Below, one piece after another: positions 35,615 to 45,026 of a DNA stretch of 64,000 nucleotides. How positions within the stretch are numbered: the first letter of the stretch is position 1; each line of letters begins with the position of its first letter. Both the position numbers and the translations under genes were made by a program. The DNA comes from G963676095 sp963676095 (GTDB taxonomy: Bacteria; Bacteroidota; Bacteroidia; Bacteroidales; Prolixibacteraceae), in contig OY781040.1 of the NCBI GenBank assembly GCA_963676095.1, forward strand, positions 124,001 through 188,000. The letters are read 5' to 3'. The notes beneath the pieces are model-generated. The model was not told the origin of the DNA and ran no database searches. It saw nothing but the letters and a program-made list of their open reading frames with translations.

Positions 35615-37276
35615 TTATTTGACACTTAAATATTCCGGTGAAATATTTTGCTTAGGCAGCCCCGGGCCGCTAATCGTTGCATCAAGAAAAAATCCGCCGC
35701 CACCGTTAAAATATTCAACCTTTATTTTATGTTTTCCCTCGTTCAGATTAATACTGCCTTCTTCTTCTTTTGTCCCGTGATCGCCGTCGTTATCAATCAG
35801 CTCTCTGTCGTCGATATACAATTTACTGCCATCATCAGACCGGATTGAAAAAGTATATTTTCCTTCTTTTTCAATTGTAATAAACCCATCAAAAACGACT
35901 GCCGTATTTTCACCCAGTTTATCTGCGAGTTGTTCCGTACTGATCTCGAAGGTACGTCCTGATCCAACCGGATTAAGAAATGAGAAAGCAGGGATTTTTG
36001 CCCAGTCTTTACCTTTATAGATCTTGTAAGACACGCCTGTATTTTCCGTGACTTTACCGACCACCCGGTAAAAACCTTCAGAGTAGGTTGTATGACTACC
36101 GTCGTTACCGAAATATGCAGCCCTGATTATTCCGGAATGATCCAGCTCAAAAGGACCGGTATATTCCTTTGACCCTGCCGTTGGGATTGTGCCGTCGGTT
36201 GTATACCGGATTTTGCCGTCTTTCCCTCCGGATTCTATTGTTACCACCGCATTCTTTCCGATGAACAGGCCCCCGGATTTTCCGTCATCATTGACCGGCA
36301 AAATTACCGGGGTACAGCTATAGGGGGCTAAAAAGTTTCCGACCAACGTTTTGGGGTCTGGTTCCGGGGCCCCTTCAAAAGCGCAGGTTACAGGACGTCC
36401 GACCCAGGCCTGCGGCCTTGGCACATCAAATACATAAGCCACAGTAGCAGCCAGGTCCATCACATTTACCTCTACCGGCAACCGGTAGCCGCTTTTAACA
36501 CCTTTCCCGTACAAAATAAAGGGTACTTCGTTCCCCTGCACGGTTTCATCGCCATGTCCATGTCCAACACCTCCGTGATCGGCAGTAATAATAAACAATG
36601 TTTCGTCAAAGGTCCCTGCGTCCTTCGTTGCATCAATCACCTCCGCAGCCAGCGAATCTGCCAGTTCGACCGCCTTTAAATAGCCAGGCGTCATGTGACC
36701 GGCGGAATGACCGGCATGGTCGACATGATCCAAATGAATAAATAAAAAGTCGGGCCTGTCTTTCCTGATTACGTTCGCAGCAGCCTTTGCCGTGGCCCTC
36801 GGTCCATCCGGGTTCATATCAATATCGACAAATTTCTTGTCATATAACCGTCCGAACCCGGTCCATTCATAAACTGCTGCCGTTTTTAAAGTTGGCTTGT
36901 TCTTTTTAAGTATGTAGAAAATATCAGGGTACCTGCCATTTTCTGTGGTAAGGACCGGGGGTAAGTTATAGTCGTTAACTTCCCAGTCATTTGAGGCGAC
37001 ACCAGTTTGCGTTGCATTCGAACCGGTAAGCATGGCCTCCCAGTTCGGACTACTGACAGTAGGAAATATATTCCGGGCATGCAGGCTGTAAGCCCCGTTA
37101 GCCATATACTGATCGAAATCTGGAGTATTGGCTTTCAATACGCCTCCTACCGACATCCCGTCGACCCCAATGATAACTACCCGCTTAATACCGGCAGGCT
37201 TAAACTCATTTTTGCACCCCTGGAACATCAGGCTTATTCCGAGAATGACCAATACTGAAACTATTTTTACCTTCAT
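35615..37276 (-). CDS. Alkaline-phosphatase-superfamily lipoprotein with CHB_HEX_C and PA14-like domains
   Basis: 553 aa. Lipobox LMFQGCKNEF, so it is exported and lipid-anchored. Residues 30-300 form the phosphodiesterase/phosphonoacetate-hydrolase type core: metal Asp in VVIIGVDGM, nucleophile Thr in FPTVSSPNW, metal ligands in DHVDHAGHSAGH and TADHGGVGHGHGD. Then comes a chitobiase-like sandwich (about 340-400, YTTDGTIPT) and a PA14-like domain (about 440-550, FSIRSDDGSKLYIDD) likely to bind carbohydrate. In this operon it may release aminoethylphosphonate from phosphonolipids or phosphonoglycans before import. The true substrate is unproven. Confidence 0.75.
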   Translation of the reverse strand: MKVKIVSVLVILGISLMFQGCKNEFKPAGIKRVVIIGVDGMSVGGVLKANTPDFDQYMANGAYSLHARNIFPTVSSPNWEAMLTGSNATQTGVASNDWEVNDYNLPPVLTTENGRYPDIFYILKKNKPTLKTAAVYEWTGFGRLYDKKFVDIDMNPDGPRATAKAAANVIRKDRPDFLFIHLDHVDHAGHSAGHMTPGYLKAVELADSLAAEVIDATKDAGTFDETLFIITADHGGVGHGHGDETVQGNEVPFILYGKGVKSGYRLPVEVNVMDLAATVAYVFDVPRPQAWVGRPVTCAFEGAPEPDPKTLVGNFLAPYSCTPVILPVNDDGKSGGLFIGKNAVVTIESGGKDGKIRYTTDGTIPTAGSKEYTGPFELDHSGIIRAAYFGNDGSHTTYSEGFYRVVGKVTENTGVSYKIYKGKDWAKIPAFSFLNPVGSGRTFEISTEQLADKLGENTAVVFDGFITIEKEGKYTFSIRSDDGSKLYIDDRELIDNDGDHGTKEEEGSINLNEGKHKIKVEYFNGGGGFFLDATISGPGLPKQNISPEYLSVK

Positions 37277-37389
37277 TTGAAAATTTTAAAACCAGGAGAA
37301 AAATCAAGAATTCTTTAGCGATTAAAGTAGTCCCTGAGCATTGAAAAATTCGACAACCCGGGGAACGAAAAAAAAGACATAAGAGAAAA

Positions 37390-38505
37390 TTAATTCATCT
37401 TTATGTTTAATTCACGAATGGCCAGTGAAATTGCGGAGATCAGTTTTTCCATATGCTCAGGATACAATTCACCGATATTTCCTATCCTGAAACAATTAGC
37501 CTGGCTTAATTTTCCCGGATAAATCACAAGGCCATACTGATTAAGAAAATCGTAAAACCGGTTAAAATCGAAGGTGCCACTGTCAGGATAAAGGAAGGAT
37601 GAAATAATGTACCCCTGGACTTCAGGCTTCAGGTACGGAACAAATCCCATTTTCTTCATCCCTTCCATTAGTATGTCATGGTTCTGTTTGTAACGGGCCG
37701 CCCTCGCTTCAATGCCCCCTTCTTCAATCAGCTCGTTCAGGGCCTGCCGGAATGCCAGCATAATCTGTACCGGAGGGGTAAAGCGGAATTGTCCGTTGGC
37801 GTTTAGTCCTGTCCATTGTGCATATAAGTCAAGCGATAAGGTCCGGCTTTGGCCTTTACATTTCTCAAGGTTTCCCGCATTAAAGATAATAAATGAGAAA
37901 CCCGGGACCCCTTCGATACACTTGTTGGATGAAGATACCAGGTAATCAATTCCTGCTGCTTTCATATCCAGGGGCACTGCGCCGAAACTACTCATTGCAT
38001 CGACAATGTAAACGGCGCCGGCTTCTTTCACTACCTTACCAATCGAATTCAGGTCATTAAAGATCCCTGTCGTTGTTTCGCAATGAACGATCGCCACATG
38101 AGTAATATCCTTGTGCTCCAGTAAAAATTCTTCGACAACATTGACTTGCGGAACTTCATCTTCGGCAAATGCCAGAACGGAAACCTTGATCCGGTGAATT
38201 TTCGCCATATTCTCAATCCGCTGACCATAGGCTCCGTTTTTAATAACCAATAGATGACCATTTTCCGGAACGACTGTTGAAATAACAGACTCCACGCCAA
38301 AAGTACCGGCACCTTGCATCAACACGGAATCGTACTTGGCATCATTTTCAAGACCGGACAGTTTTAATAAATCCTTACGGATGGATCCGACAACGTTTAT
38401 AAATTCTGAGTCTCTCGATCCCAAGTCCCGAAGTGTTGCTTCTTTAACTGTTTTTGAAGTTGTAAGAGGCCCCGGTGTAAATAATAATTTATCTTTTCCA
38501 CTCAT
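37390..38505 (-). CDS. phnW: 2-aminoethylphosphonate-pyruvate transaminase
   Basis: About 371 aa from the ATG at 38505 (MSGKDKLLFTPGPLTTS). The frame is open further upstream, but that extension overlaps the transporter gene and is not family-like. PhnW moves the amino group of 2-aminoethylphosphonate to pyruvate, giving phosphonoacetaldehyde and alanine (EC 2.6.1.37). It is a class V PLP enzyme with the N-terminal TPGPL signature, the DAMSSFGAVP aspartate and the PLP Lys in SSSNKCIEGVPGF. The cytoplasmic product is handed to PhnX, encoded two genes upstream. Confidence 0.93.
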   Translation of the reverse strand: MSGKDKLLFTPGPLTTSKTVKEATLRDLGSRDSEFINVVGSIRKDLLKLSGLENDAKYDSVLMQGAGTFGVESVISTVVPENGHLLVIKNGAYGQRIENMAKIHRIKVSVLAFAEDEVPQVNVVEEFLLEHKDITHVAIVHCETTTGIFNDLNSIGKVVKEAGAVYIVDAMSSFGAVPLDMKAAGIDYLVSSSNKCIEGVPGFSFIIFNAGNLEKCKGQSRTLSLDLYAQWTGLNANGQFRFTPPVQIMLAFRQALNELIEEGGIEARAARYKQNHDILMEGMKKMGFVPYLKPEVQGYIISSFLYPDSGTFDFNRFYDFLNQYGLVIYPGKLSQANCFRIGNIGELYPEHMEKLISAISLAIRELNIKMN

Positions 38506-38525
38506 ATCTTTTATTATTTTAATAA

Positions 38526-39806
38526 CTATACATTTTTTGAATTGATCAGCAGATTCCCGGCAATCTCTTTTTTGCCGAAGTTCCATTTGGTGGTTAATAG
38601 GATTGCTGAAATAAGGGAAGCAAAAACGAATATATGGAACAGCATTTCCCATCCAAAATGTTCAGATACAAAGGCAACTACAAACGGAGATAACAGCTGG
38701 CCCGCAGATCCCACGCCATTAATAAAGCCTGCTGCTTTGGCGGCCCCTTTTTCTGAACCGATATCGATTGCCGCAGCACCTGACATCAGTGAATCAGGTC
38801 CGTAAGTAAAAAATCCGACTAACCCTATCACGACCATGGTTGATACAGCTCTTAACCCCGTCAGAAAAGGCTGTAAAACAAAAGTCAGGGAAAGTCCGAA
38901 TAACATTAATGCCCCCACCGGGAACCGCTGTGCATTAAATACCTTATCCGATAAATAACCTGCAAAGATTACCCCTGTAAATCCGACAAATTCATAGATA
39001 GAAGAGGTATAACCGGCAGCTTCGGTCGAATAATGCAGGGCCTGGGCCAAATAAGTAGGTAACCAGAAAAGATAAGTGTACCGGATAAATTTGATAAAAA
39101 AATACATGATTGCTGCTACCCATAGTGCCGAATTCTTCAAAAGTTCCCTAACGGAGACGTGATCTTTTTTATCATCGACATGATCCTCCTGATTTTCAAT
39201 ATTATTTTCACCTTGTTCATTTCTTGTAAACAGGATATATATCGTGGTTATTATTCCAAGGACAAGTGCTGGCATCCAAAAAACACGGGACAACCCGGAT
39301 TTTGGCCAGAAGGTTTGATCCGCAAGCCAGTAGGTCGCAAACAAGGTTCCAAGAAACCCTCCAACCACATAACAGGTAGACCACCAGGACATCACAATCC
39401 CCCTTTCATCCTCGCGAAACCATGTTGACATGTTCTTAACCAGGCCGGACCAGCCAGTCGACTGTCCCAGACCGTTTAACCCGGCTAACATGACCAACAC
39501 TCCGATTGCCCCTGTAAAACCAAAAATCAGGTTAGCCACCACAGAAAGCACCATTCCAGTCCCAACAATAAGCCTCGGGCCATATTTATCGGATAAATAA
39601 CCGTTCAGATACTGGCCAACCATATAAATCAGGCTGTATATGCCAACCATTAAGGCATAATCATTGTTGTCGAAACCGTATTGCTGCTGCATGGCAACAT
39701 TGGCAACGCTCAGATTTTTCCGGCAAAAATAAAATCCAAAATAAGCAAGCCACGTAACGGCAAAGATCCGGATTCTCCAGGCTGTTGTCTTATCTGGCAG
39801 GTTCAT
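38526..39806 (-). CDS. OPA-family MFS transporter, probable aminoethylphosphonate importer
   Basis: About 426 aa from the ATG at 39806, which overlaps phnX by 17 bp. Twelve hydrophobic segments with the organophosphate:phosphate antiporter (GlpT/UhpT) look: YFGFYFCRKNLS in helix 1, GQYLNGYLSDKYGPR after helix 2, and WSTCYVVGGFLGTL in helix 5. Members exchange phosphate for organic phosphates. Between phnX and phnW it most likely imports 2-aminoethylphosphonate or a related phosphonate across the inner membrane. Confidence 0.85.
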   Translation of the reverse strand: MNLPDKTTAWRIRIFAVTWLAYFGFYFCRKNLSVANVAMQQQYGFDNNDYALMVGIYSLIYMVGQYLNGYLSDKYGPRLIVGTGMVLSVVANLIFGFTGAIGVLVMLAGLNGLGQSTGWSGLVKNMSTWFREDERGIVMSWWSTCYVVGGFLGTLFATYWLADQTFWPKSGLSRVFWMPALVLGIITTIYILFTRNEQGENNIENQEDHVDDKKDHVSVRELLKNSALWVAAIMYFFIKFIRYTYLFWLPTYLAQALHYSTEAAGYTSSIYEFVGFTGVIFAGYLSDKVFNAQRFPVGALMLFGLSLTFVLQPFLTGLRAVSTMVVIGLVGFFTYGPDSLMSGAAAIDIGSEKGAAKAAGFINGVGSAGQLLSPFVVAFVSEHFGWEMLFHIFVFASLISAILLTTKWNFGKKEIAGNLLINSKNV

Positions 39807-40632
39807 GCTGGATATATTCAATGGGGTTAATTCCCTTCTCAATCAAATAATCAATTTCATTTAACACAGTCATCAGTTCCCAGGGGCCTTCCACCACAAA
39901 ATGTGCCCCTGCTATCCGTAGTTTTTCTTCTGCCTGCTTTATCCTGGCTGTTAATTCATCTTCCGGGACATTGTTAATTTCCTCTTCCGAATATCCTACT
40001 TCGTTTCCACATTTAGTATAACCTACGACCCACATTCCGGCATTCAGGCCTTCCTTAACGTCAGCAACGGTATCTCCAACTTTTATCATCTCATGTATGG
40101 GAAATACACCAAGTTTTAGTGCGTTCCTGTAAATCATAAAGGGGGCAGGCCTGCCTTCAGGTACCTCATCAGAAGCAACAACAGAATCCGGCAGGATACC
40201 TTGTTCTGAGGCTGCCGAAACAACAGGTGTCATCATTTCCGTTACATATCCTGTCGATGAACCAATTTTTATATTTGAATTTCTCAATTCAGAAAACAAT
40301 TCTTTTACCCCGGGAATTGCAGTTGCATACTGAGGAATAATATCAATCAATGCCGGAGTAAGCTGGCTATATAGTTTAACGACATCTTCCTCTGTGACCT
40401 TCCGTCCATAGACCTGGTTCCATTGCGATGCAACGGTATCAAGTTTAAGAAGTTCCCGGACGTGGTCTTTTTTGGCAATTCCCATAGGTCCCCTTGCTTC
40501 CTGCATGGTTATTCCGATGCCATTCTTTTTAAATACTTCAACAAAAACAGCGGTTGGAGCCAGACAACCATAATCGACTAATGTCCCTGCCCAGTCAAAT
40601 ACAATCCCTTTAATGTTTTTTAAAATTTTCAT
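39790..40632 (-). CDS. phnX: Phosphonoacetaldehyde hydrolase (phosphonatase)
   Basis: 280 aa, HAD superfamily with C1 cap. Motif I FDWAGTLVDYG carries the nucleophilic Asp and the Ala typical of PhnX, the cap Lys that forms the Schiff base lies in MGIAKKDHVREL, motif II is SSTGYVTEM, and KVGDTVADVKEG carries the metal Asp. It cleaves the C-P bond of phosphonoacetaldehyde to acetaldehyde and phosphate (EC 3.11.1.1). First gene of the operon, so its promoter lies in 40633-40953. Confidence 0.95.
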   Translation of the reverse strand: MKILKNIKGIVFDWAGTLVDYGCLAPTAVFVEVFKKNGIGITMQEARGPMGIAKKDHVRELLKLDTVASQWNQVYGRKVTEEDVVKLYSQLTPALIDIIPQYATAIPGVKELFSELRNSNIKIGSSTGYVTEMMTPVVSAASEQGILPDSVVASDEVPEGRPAPFMIYRNALKLGVFPIHEMIKVGDTVADVKEGLNAGMWVVGYTKCGNEVGYSEEEINNVPEDELTARIKQAEEKLRIAGAHFVVEGPWELMTVLNEIDYLIEKGINPIEYIQHEPAR

Positions 40633-40953
40633 TAGAAAAATCAGTTAAATTGCTATCATTATATACATTATCATAAAACTAACATGTCACGGGAACAACT
40701 CCGTGATCTGCTTCTTTTCATTCCTTTTTGTGTTGCCTCTTTCGAATTGGTTTTGTAATACGCCCGCTTTGTTTTTACGTCGATGAAAGAGAATACTTTT
40801 CTAAAAGAGAATTACTTAAACCAAACTTCTCATTTATTTAAAGCTACTTCTAGTCGTTGTCGAAGTAAAATTGATACATTGCATGCACCAAACAAATTAA
40901 TTAAGCAATATTTATTATTATTAATACAAAGGGAATTAAATTAATATGAATTA
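40633..40953. promoter_or_regulatory. Divergent promoter region of the phosphonate operon
   Basis: AT-rich interval between phnX and the divergent regulator. A dyad with arms TCACGG / CCGTGA and an 8-bp spacer at 40687-40706 lies 55 bp upstream of phnX and is a candidate binding site for the 40954 product. The rest shows no clear structure. Confidence 0.45.
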
Positions 40954-41865
40954 ATGAATAATTATCCGTCACAAGCCAGGAGCTTGCTGGAGTTGGTTAA
41001 GTCACTACAGATCAGAGGTTATAAAAAAAAGGAGCTCGCTTCTATTTTAGAAATCCCGGCCCCCGTTTTTTCCAGCTTGTTAAAGAATATTTTACCGGTT
41101 ATTGCCCAGGTAAATGAAGACAATGACAATCTTGAAGAAAGAATTTCCTATGCTTTTTCGCAGGTTAATAACATGTCGGCCAATAAAACGTTACAGCAGC
41201 TTAATAAATATATAACAAAACTTGAAAATTCGCTTAAGAATAATTTAACGCAAACAAACAGCAGGGACTATTTTTCCCTGATAAAAGAACAAAGCTGCAA
41301 GTCATACGAATTTACCAGGCAGTATTTCGAAGGACTTTACGAATTCTACTACATCAGTACTGAAAGATATATTGTAAAAAAAGAACCGTTTTGGATAAGG
41401 ACTCATCCCATTGAAAAATACGTCGAGGTATTTAAAGGAAATAAGAACAGCACGTTACTGTATAAAGGCATTGGCATAATAACCAACAACCAGACCATGA
41501 CTTTCCAATTGTCCGAAATAAATGATATTCCCAATGAGTATTTAATGATCCATGTCACTCTTCCTTTCACGAGGAAAACAGACCACCTGAGAGGCGTTTT
41601 CTCGGCCATCAGTTTTGCCCGTGAGCCTATTGCCAGAAAGGTAGTACTTCGGAAAATCGCTGATTTTTGTAATGAAGATGAATTTAACCGCATTCAGACT
41701 CAATATTTCGATCGTTTGGAAGATGCAGAGATCCCTGAAATTTATCAATACCTGTTTCACGATCCGTCGATGATTGAATGCTATTCGATTCCCAAGCCTA
41801 AATTTAATATCTCGGACCTGATTGAAGAAATTAAAGTTTCCAGTCAGTTTAAAGAAAAGATCTAA
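40954..41865 (+). CDS. Putative transcriptional regulator of the phosphonate operon
   Basis: 303 aa. Residues 1-45 look like a helix-turn-helix (LVKSLQIRGYKKKELASILEIPAPVFSSLL). A helical linker follows, then an alpha/beta domain (about 120-290) without a motif I can name. It has no membrane segment. It is transcribed divergently from phnX over a 320-bp region with a dyad, the usual arrangement for a local regulator sensing the substrate. The assignment rests on context plus a weak HTH; the sensor domain may be a new type. Confidence 0.5.
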   Translation: MNNYPSQARSLLELVKSLQIRGYKKKELASILEIPAPVFSSLLKNILPVIAQVNEDNDNLEERISYAFSQVNNMSANKTLQQLNKYITKLENSLKNNLTQTNSRDYFSLIKEQSCKSYEFTRQYFEGLYEFYYISTERYIVKKEPFWIRTHPIEKYVEVFKGNKNSTLLYKGIGIITNNQTMTFQLSEINDIPNEYLMIHVTLPFTRKTDHLRGVFSAISFAREPIARKVVLRKIADFCNEDEFNRIQTQYFDRLEDAEIPEIYQYLFHDPSMIECYSIPKPKFNISDLIEEIKVSSQFKEKI

Positions 41866-41979
41866 GCGAAACAAAGGATCTGAATCTGCCTGGCAAAATT
41901 TCGCACTCCCAAGCAATGGATGGAGTATAGAATGTGGCGGGAGCAAAAAATGAAGAATAAAGGCTCTTGCTAATATTGT

Positions 41980-42780
41980 TTAATTACATGTTTTTTCCCA
42001 AAGTACAAAACTGAAAGGGGGCCAAGGTCCTGTTACCTCAAAAGAAAAACCTAAAGAATGAAACTCATTTTCCTGACGATTAACTAAATAAACAAAAAGC
42101 CCGACATTTTCCTTGGTTATAAAAAAATTGGCATTCAGAATCATATCATCCTGCCGGCCTGTTAGTTCACGTGGAAATAAATTGTTAAGATAACTTTGAG
42201 TACAAATCGTTTTATACTCGTCTAAACATTGCTGTCCCTTCTTTTTCATGAATAGTATTACTTCCTGCTCAATAAGTTCTGTCTTCTTTCTGTTAAGTAA
42301 AAAGGCTTTCCCCGGAGAACTTTCCAGTATGTGTTTCTCCAGGGTTACGAGCTCGTCACTAAGTTCAAACATCTTTTCCCTCAAAACCCGCTTATTACAA
42401 TAAATTTTAACTGCCCATTCCTCTTTCCCTGAAACCGACTGAAAATTTCTGAATAAAGAAGCAGAATAGTCCGTGACGAATTTTCCAAGGTATTCCCGGT
42501 TTGGAAATATAGTTCCGAATCTCAAAGGAATTACTGTATGTCTTTTCATAACAGCTAAAATCGTAGTAATATGGTGCCGTTTATTTCTTTCCAGCCAAAT
42601 GGTATCACGTAAATTTAGTTTCAGGTTTTCCTCTGAAAAATCATCCGGAGACACAAGTTTATAAACTACATAATATTCGTTTATCTGTAAAATGTTAATT
42701 TCTTCGGCCTTTGTTACATCTTCTTCCTCTCTAGGAAGGCTGTTTAAAATACAATAAGCATATATTAAATCATTATCCAT
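41980..42780 (-). CDS. Gas vesicle protein GvpL/GvpF family (copy 5)
   Basis: 266 aa with the GvpF/L pattern: N-terminal strand IYAYCILNS, middle VIPLRFGTIFPN, long helical hairpin, and C-terminal VTGPWPPFSFV. The family provides accessory proteins that bind GvpA and other Gvps during nucleation of the vesicle. Last gene of the cluster, 29 bp after gvpO copy 2. The N-terminus is more divergent than in the other copies. Confidence 0.85.
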   Translation of the reverse strand: MDNDLIYAYCILNSLPREEEDVTKAEEINILQINEYYVVYKLVSPDDFSEENLKLNLRDTIWLERNKRHHITTILAVMKRHTVIPLRFGTIFPNREYLGKFVTDYSASLFRNFQSVSGKEEWAVKIYCNKRVLREKMFELSDELVTLEKHILESSPGKAFLLNRKKTELIEQEVILFMKKKGQQCLDEYKTICTQSYLNNLFPRELTGRQDDMILNANFFITKENVGLFVYLVNRQENEFHSLGFSFEVTGPWPPFSFVLWEKTCN

Positions 42781-42809
42781 CTATATTTTTGTTTGTACCG
42801 GAGAATAAA

Positions 42810-43061
42810 TCAGGAGTCATTTCCCATTCGCTCGAATGCGGTTATCTCCAGTTCATTATCAAGTTGTACAGAATAAAACACACGTGACTTTTTAGGTGGC
42901 AAATTCATTGATTTCAGAAATGAGTCATCTTCATACACTTCAGCGACAGCCTCCCATCCGTCATCTTTCTTTTCAAGTTTTACCACCCGGATATCTTCAT
43001 CTCCAATGCTTTCTTTCAGAAAGGAGAAAACCGCTTTTTTTACGTCCAAAATATTGCTCAT
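42810..43061 (-). CDS. gvpO: Gas vesicle protein GvpO (copy 2)
   Basis: 83 aa, a compact GvpO-type protein: an N-terminal helix (VKKAVFSFLKESIG), then beta strands (WEAVAEVYEDDSFL, RVFYSVQLDNELEITAFERM). GvpO is required for vesicle formation in several lineages and may act in assembly or expression. A diverged second copy lies at 54302. The gene follows gvpG after about 140 bp, the largest gap in this part of the cluster. Confidence 0.85.
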   Translation of the reverse strand: MSNILDVKKAVFSFLKESIGDEDIRVVKLEKKDDGWEAVAEVYEDDSFLKSMNLPPKKSRVFYSVQLDNELEITAFERMGNDS

Positions 43062-43203
43062 AATTTTTTTATTAAAAATTCAGTATAAATAAAACGTGCA
43101 TTGTCCATATAACTGCAACTAAAAACTGTATTGCCAACTGATCAAAGCTAAAACCTGGCCGATCCCATTTTAATTTGTTAAATCAATGAACAGCCTGTAG
43201 ATG

Positions 43204-43461
43204 TCACAAGTCCTGCTTTTCTTTCCTTATTTGTTCCAATAAGCCAAGTAGTTCTTCTTCGCGTCTGTCATATTCATCTTCATCAATTTCATCCATTTCA
43301 AATTTCATCTGCAGTTCCATCAGGCGTTCCTTGATCGTGCCTTCGTCCGACTGTTCCCGGTCAGCAATCTTGCTAATTTCTTTCCCGAGAAAAATCATTC
43401 CTTTTAAAGGAGCTTTCAGTAGAATATCATCAATTAACAACATATCATCAGTTTTTATCAA
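43204..43461 (-). CDS. gvpG: Gas vesicle protein GvpG
   Basis: 85 aa, helical. It has a hydrophobic start (MLLIDDILLKAPLKGMIFLGKEI) followed by an acidic heptad-rich tail (IKERLMELQMKFEMDEIDEDEYDRREEELL), the GvpG family signature. GvpG is an accessory assembly factor that interacts with GvpF/L and GvpA in other organisms. It overlaps the preceding gvpF gene by 14 bp, so the two are coupled. Confidence 0.9.
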   Translation of the reverse strand: MIKTDDMLLIDDILLKAPLKGMIFLGKEISKIADREQSDEGTIKERLMELQMKFEMDEIDEDEYDRREEELLGLLEQIRKEKQDL

Positions 43462-44230
43462 TATTAATGGTCATATTCACAAAATTATAGGGAGGTAAAG
43501 TCCCGACATACTTAAAGTTCAGAATGCTCCCAAGCTGTTCATCCAACTTATTCACTGCTTCATCAAAAGCAGGTTCCTTCTCATTAAGGATCAGGAAAGA
43601 CGCATTCAAAATCATCCGGTCGCCATAGTTATCATTGATCCGGATACTCTCAGCCAGGGGAGAAAGGCGATCGAGTATTTGTTTTTTGAAAGATTCTTTT
43701 TCTTTCTGAAGGGCCGCTTCAACCTGCTCTCCGATTTTCATCCGCTGGTAGTAGGTTTTATCAGCCGGTAAATGAACCAGTTTTTCTTTCATATTACGGA
43801 TATCCGGATATTTATTAAGAATATGATCAAAGATAACCCCATCGATAGCAATTACTTTTAACCCTAATTCTTTTTTACCCTCAATACAATCGAGCATTTT
43901 CGAGAGCAGATCGTAATCGCGCTCCAGAATTTTCAGGATACCTGAATCGTCTTTTGTATCGGCGATAGTGGAGAAACGAACCGGGAGTATGGGAAATTGC
44001 TTCATCACCTTCTCCAGTACCAGTTCATGGGCTGTCAGGTTTGCCCGTCTGGCTTCATACTGGATAACCGGGGAATTACTGACAACGGCACAAATATTTT
44101 TATAATTAATCCCGTAAACCATATCCCCGCGTTTACCTATCCCGATCGGCCCAAATTCAATTGCTCCGTGATGCCTGATAATACCGTAGATATATTTTCC
44201 TTCCTTGCTCTTTATTTCTTTGTTTTCCAT
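43448..44230 (-). CDS. Gas vesicle protein GvpF/GvpL family (copy 4)
   Basis: 260 aa. Canonical elements are YIYGIIRHHGAIEFGPIGIG, an N-terminal alpha/beta lobe ending LPVRFSTIADTKD, a helical coiled region (KIGEQVEAALQKEKESF), MILNASFLI, and a final FKYVGTLPPYNFV. It is a soluble assembly factor thought to keep GvpA in a competent state. It lies 18 bp after copy 3 and overlaps gvpG. Confidence 0.93.
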   Translation of the reverse strand: MENKEIKSKEGKYIYGIIRHHGAIEFGPIGIGKRGDMVYGINYKNICAVVSNSPVIQYEARRANLTAHELVLEKVMKQFPILPVRFSTIADTKDDSGILKILERDYDLLSKMLDCIEGKKELGLKVIAIDGVIFDHILNKYPDIRNMKEKLVHLPADKTYYQRMKIGEQVEAALQKEKESFKKQILDRLSPLAESIRINDNYGDRMILNASFLILNEKEPAFDEAVNKLDEQLGSILNFKYVGTLPPYNFVNMTINIDKN

Positions 44231-44248
44231 ATGTAAGGAGGTTAAAAG

Positions 44249-45022
44249 TTACACTTCCCATTTTTCAGGAAATATCTTCAGATCAACAAAACTGAAGATG
44301 GGTAAAGGTGCCGTATATACAAAATCGATCCGGTCCCGATAGCGGTCACCCAAATCAGTCATAATATTGTCAATTTCCTTTTCCCGGCTGCTGTTTACCA
44401 AAAAGGCTGTATTCATAAACATACGGTCCTCATTGCATTTGTTCTGACTGAGATCAAAAACGACCCTTCTGAATGATTCCAGAACATTGGCGGCTTCCTG
44501 TTCCTTCTTTTTTCCAAGGGATTTCTGAATGATTCGCCCTGCATTATCCATTTTCTTCTTTTTCAGTTCCGGATCCGATTCCCGTTCCACTTCATTCCTG
44601 ATAGCCTGGATCTCGGCATTTTGCACGTCAATTTCCTTATAGATGGTATCCATATTTTTCCAAATCCCTTTCACATTGAATTCGACCTTGTTCTCGAAGG
44701 TGCGTAACAACTCAGAAAATTCACTGTAGCGGCGCTGTAATAAATTCCGGATTTCATCAGGTGTTGCAGCAATCGTTCCAAAACGAACCGGGATCACAGA
44801 TCTGAACTCTGTCATTACTTTTTCAATAACCTTTTGATGAGCCAGTATATTCTCAGGATTAACGATAAATTTATTAAGCGGATGATTACTTACAACCATA
44901 CACAAACCGTCAAAACCAATGGTCGTTACCAGATTTTTTTCACTGCCAATACCGATTGGTCCAAAGTTGCAATCATAATCGGAGGCGATGATACAGTATA
45001 TATATTTCCCGTCTTTCTGCAT
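44249..45022 (-). CDS. Gas vesicle protein GvpF/GvpL family (copy 3)
   Basis: 257 aa: YIYCIIASDYDCNFGPIGIG, VIPVRFGTIAATPDE, a charged helical arm (RNEVERESDPELKKKKMDNA), MFMNTAFLVN and FVYTAPLPIFSFV. Same domain layout as its neighbours. The sets of GvpF/L paralogues in other taxa make hetero-complexes, which may apply here. It follows the GvpF-DnaJ fusion by 4 bp. Confidence 0.93.
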   Translation of the reverse strand: MQKDGKYIYCIIASDYDCNFGPIGIGSEKNLVTTIGFDGLCMVVSNHPLNKFIVNPENILAHQKVIEKVMTEFRSVIPVRFGTIAATPDEIRNLLQRRYSEFSELLRTFENKVEFNVKGIWKNMDTIYKEIDVQNAEIQAIRNEVERESDPELKKKKMDNAGRIIQKSLGKKKEQEAANVLESFRRVVFDLSQNKCNEDRMFMNTAFLVNSSREKEIDNIMTDLGDRYRDRIDFVYTAPLPIFSFVDLKIFPEKWEV

Positions 45023-45026
45023 AATT

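Noticed and set aside
37390..38652. Longer PhnW start at 38652
   Set aside because: The extra residues overlap the transporter gene and do not resemble the family; MSGKDKLLFTPGPL is the natural N-terminus.
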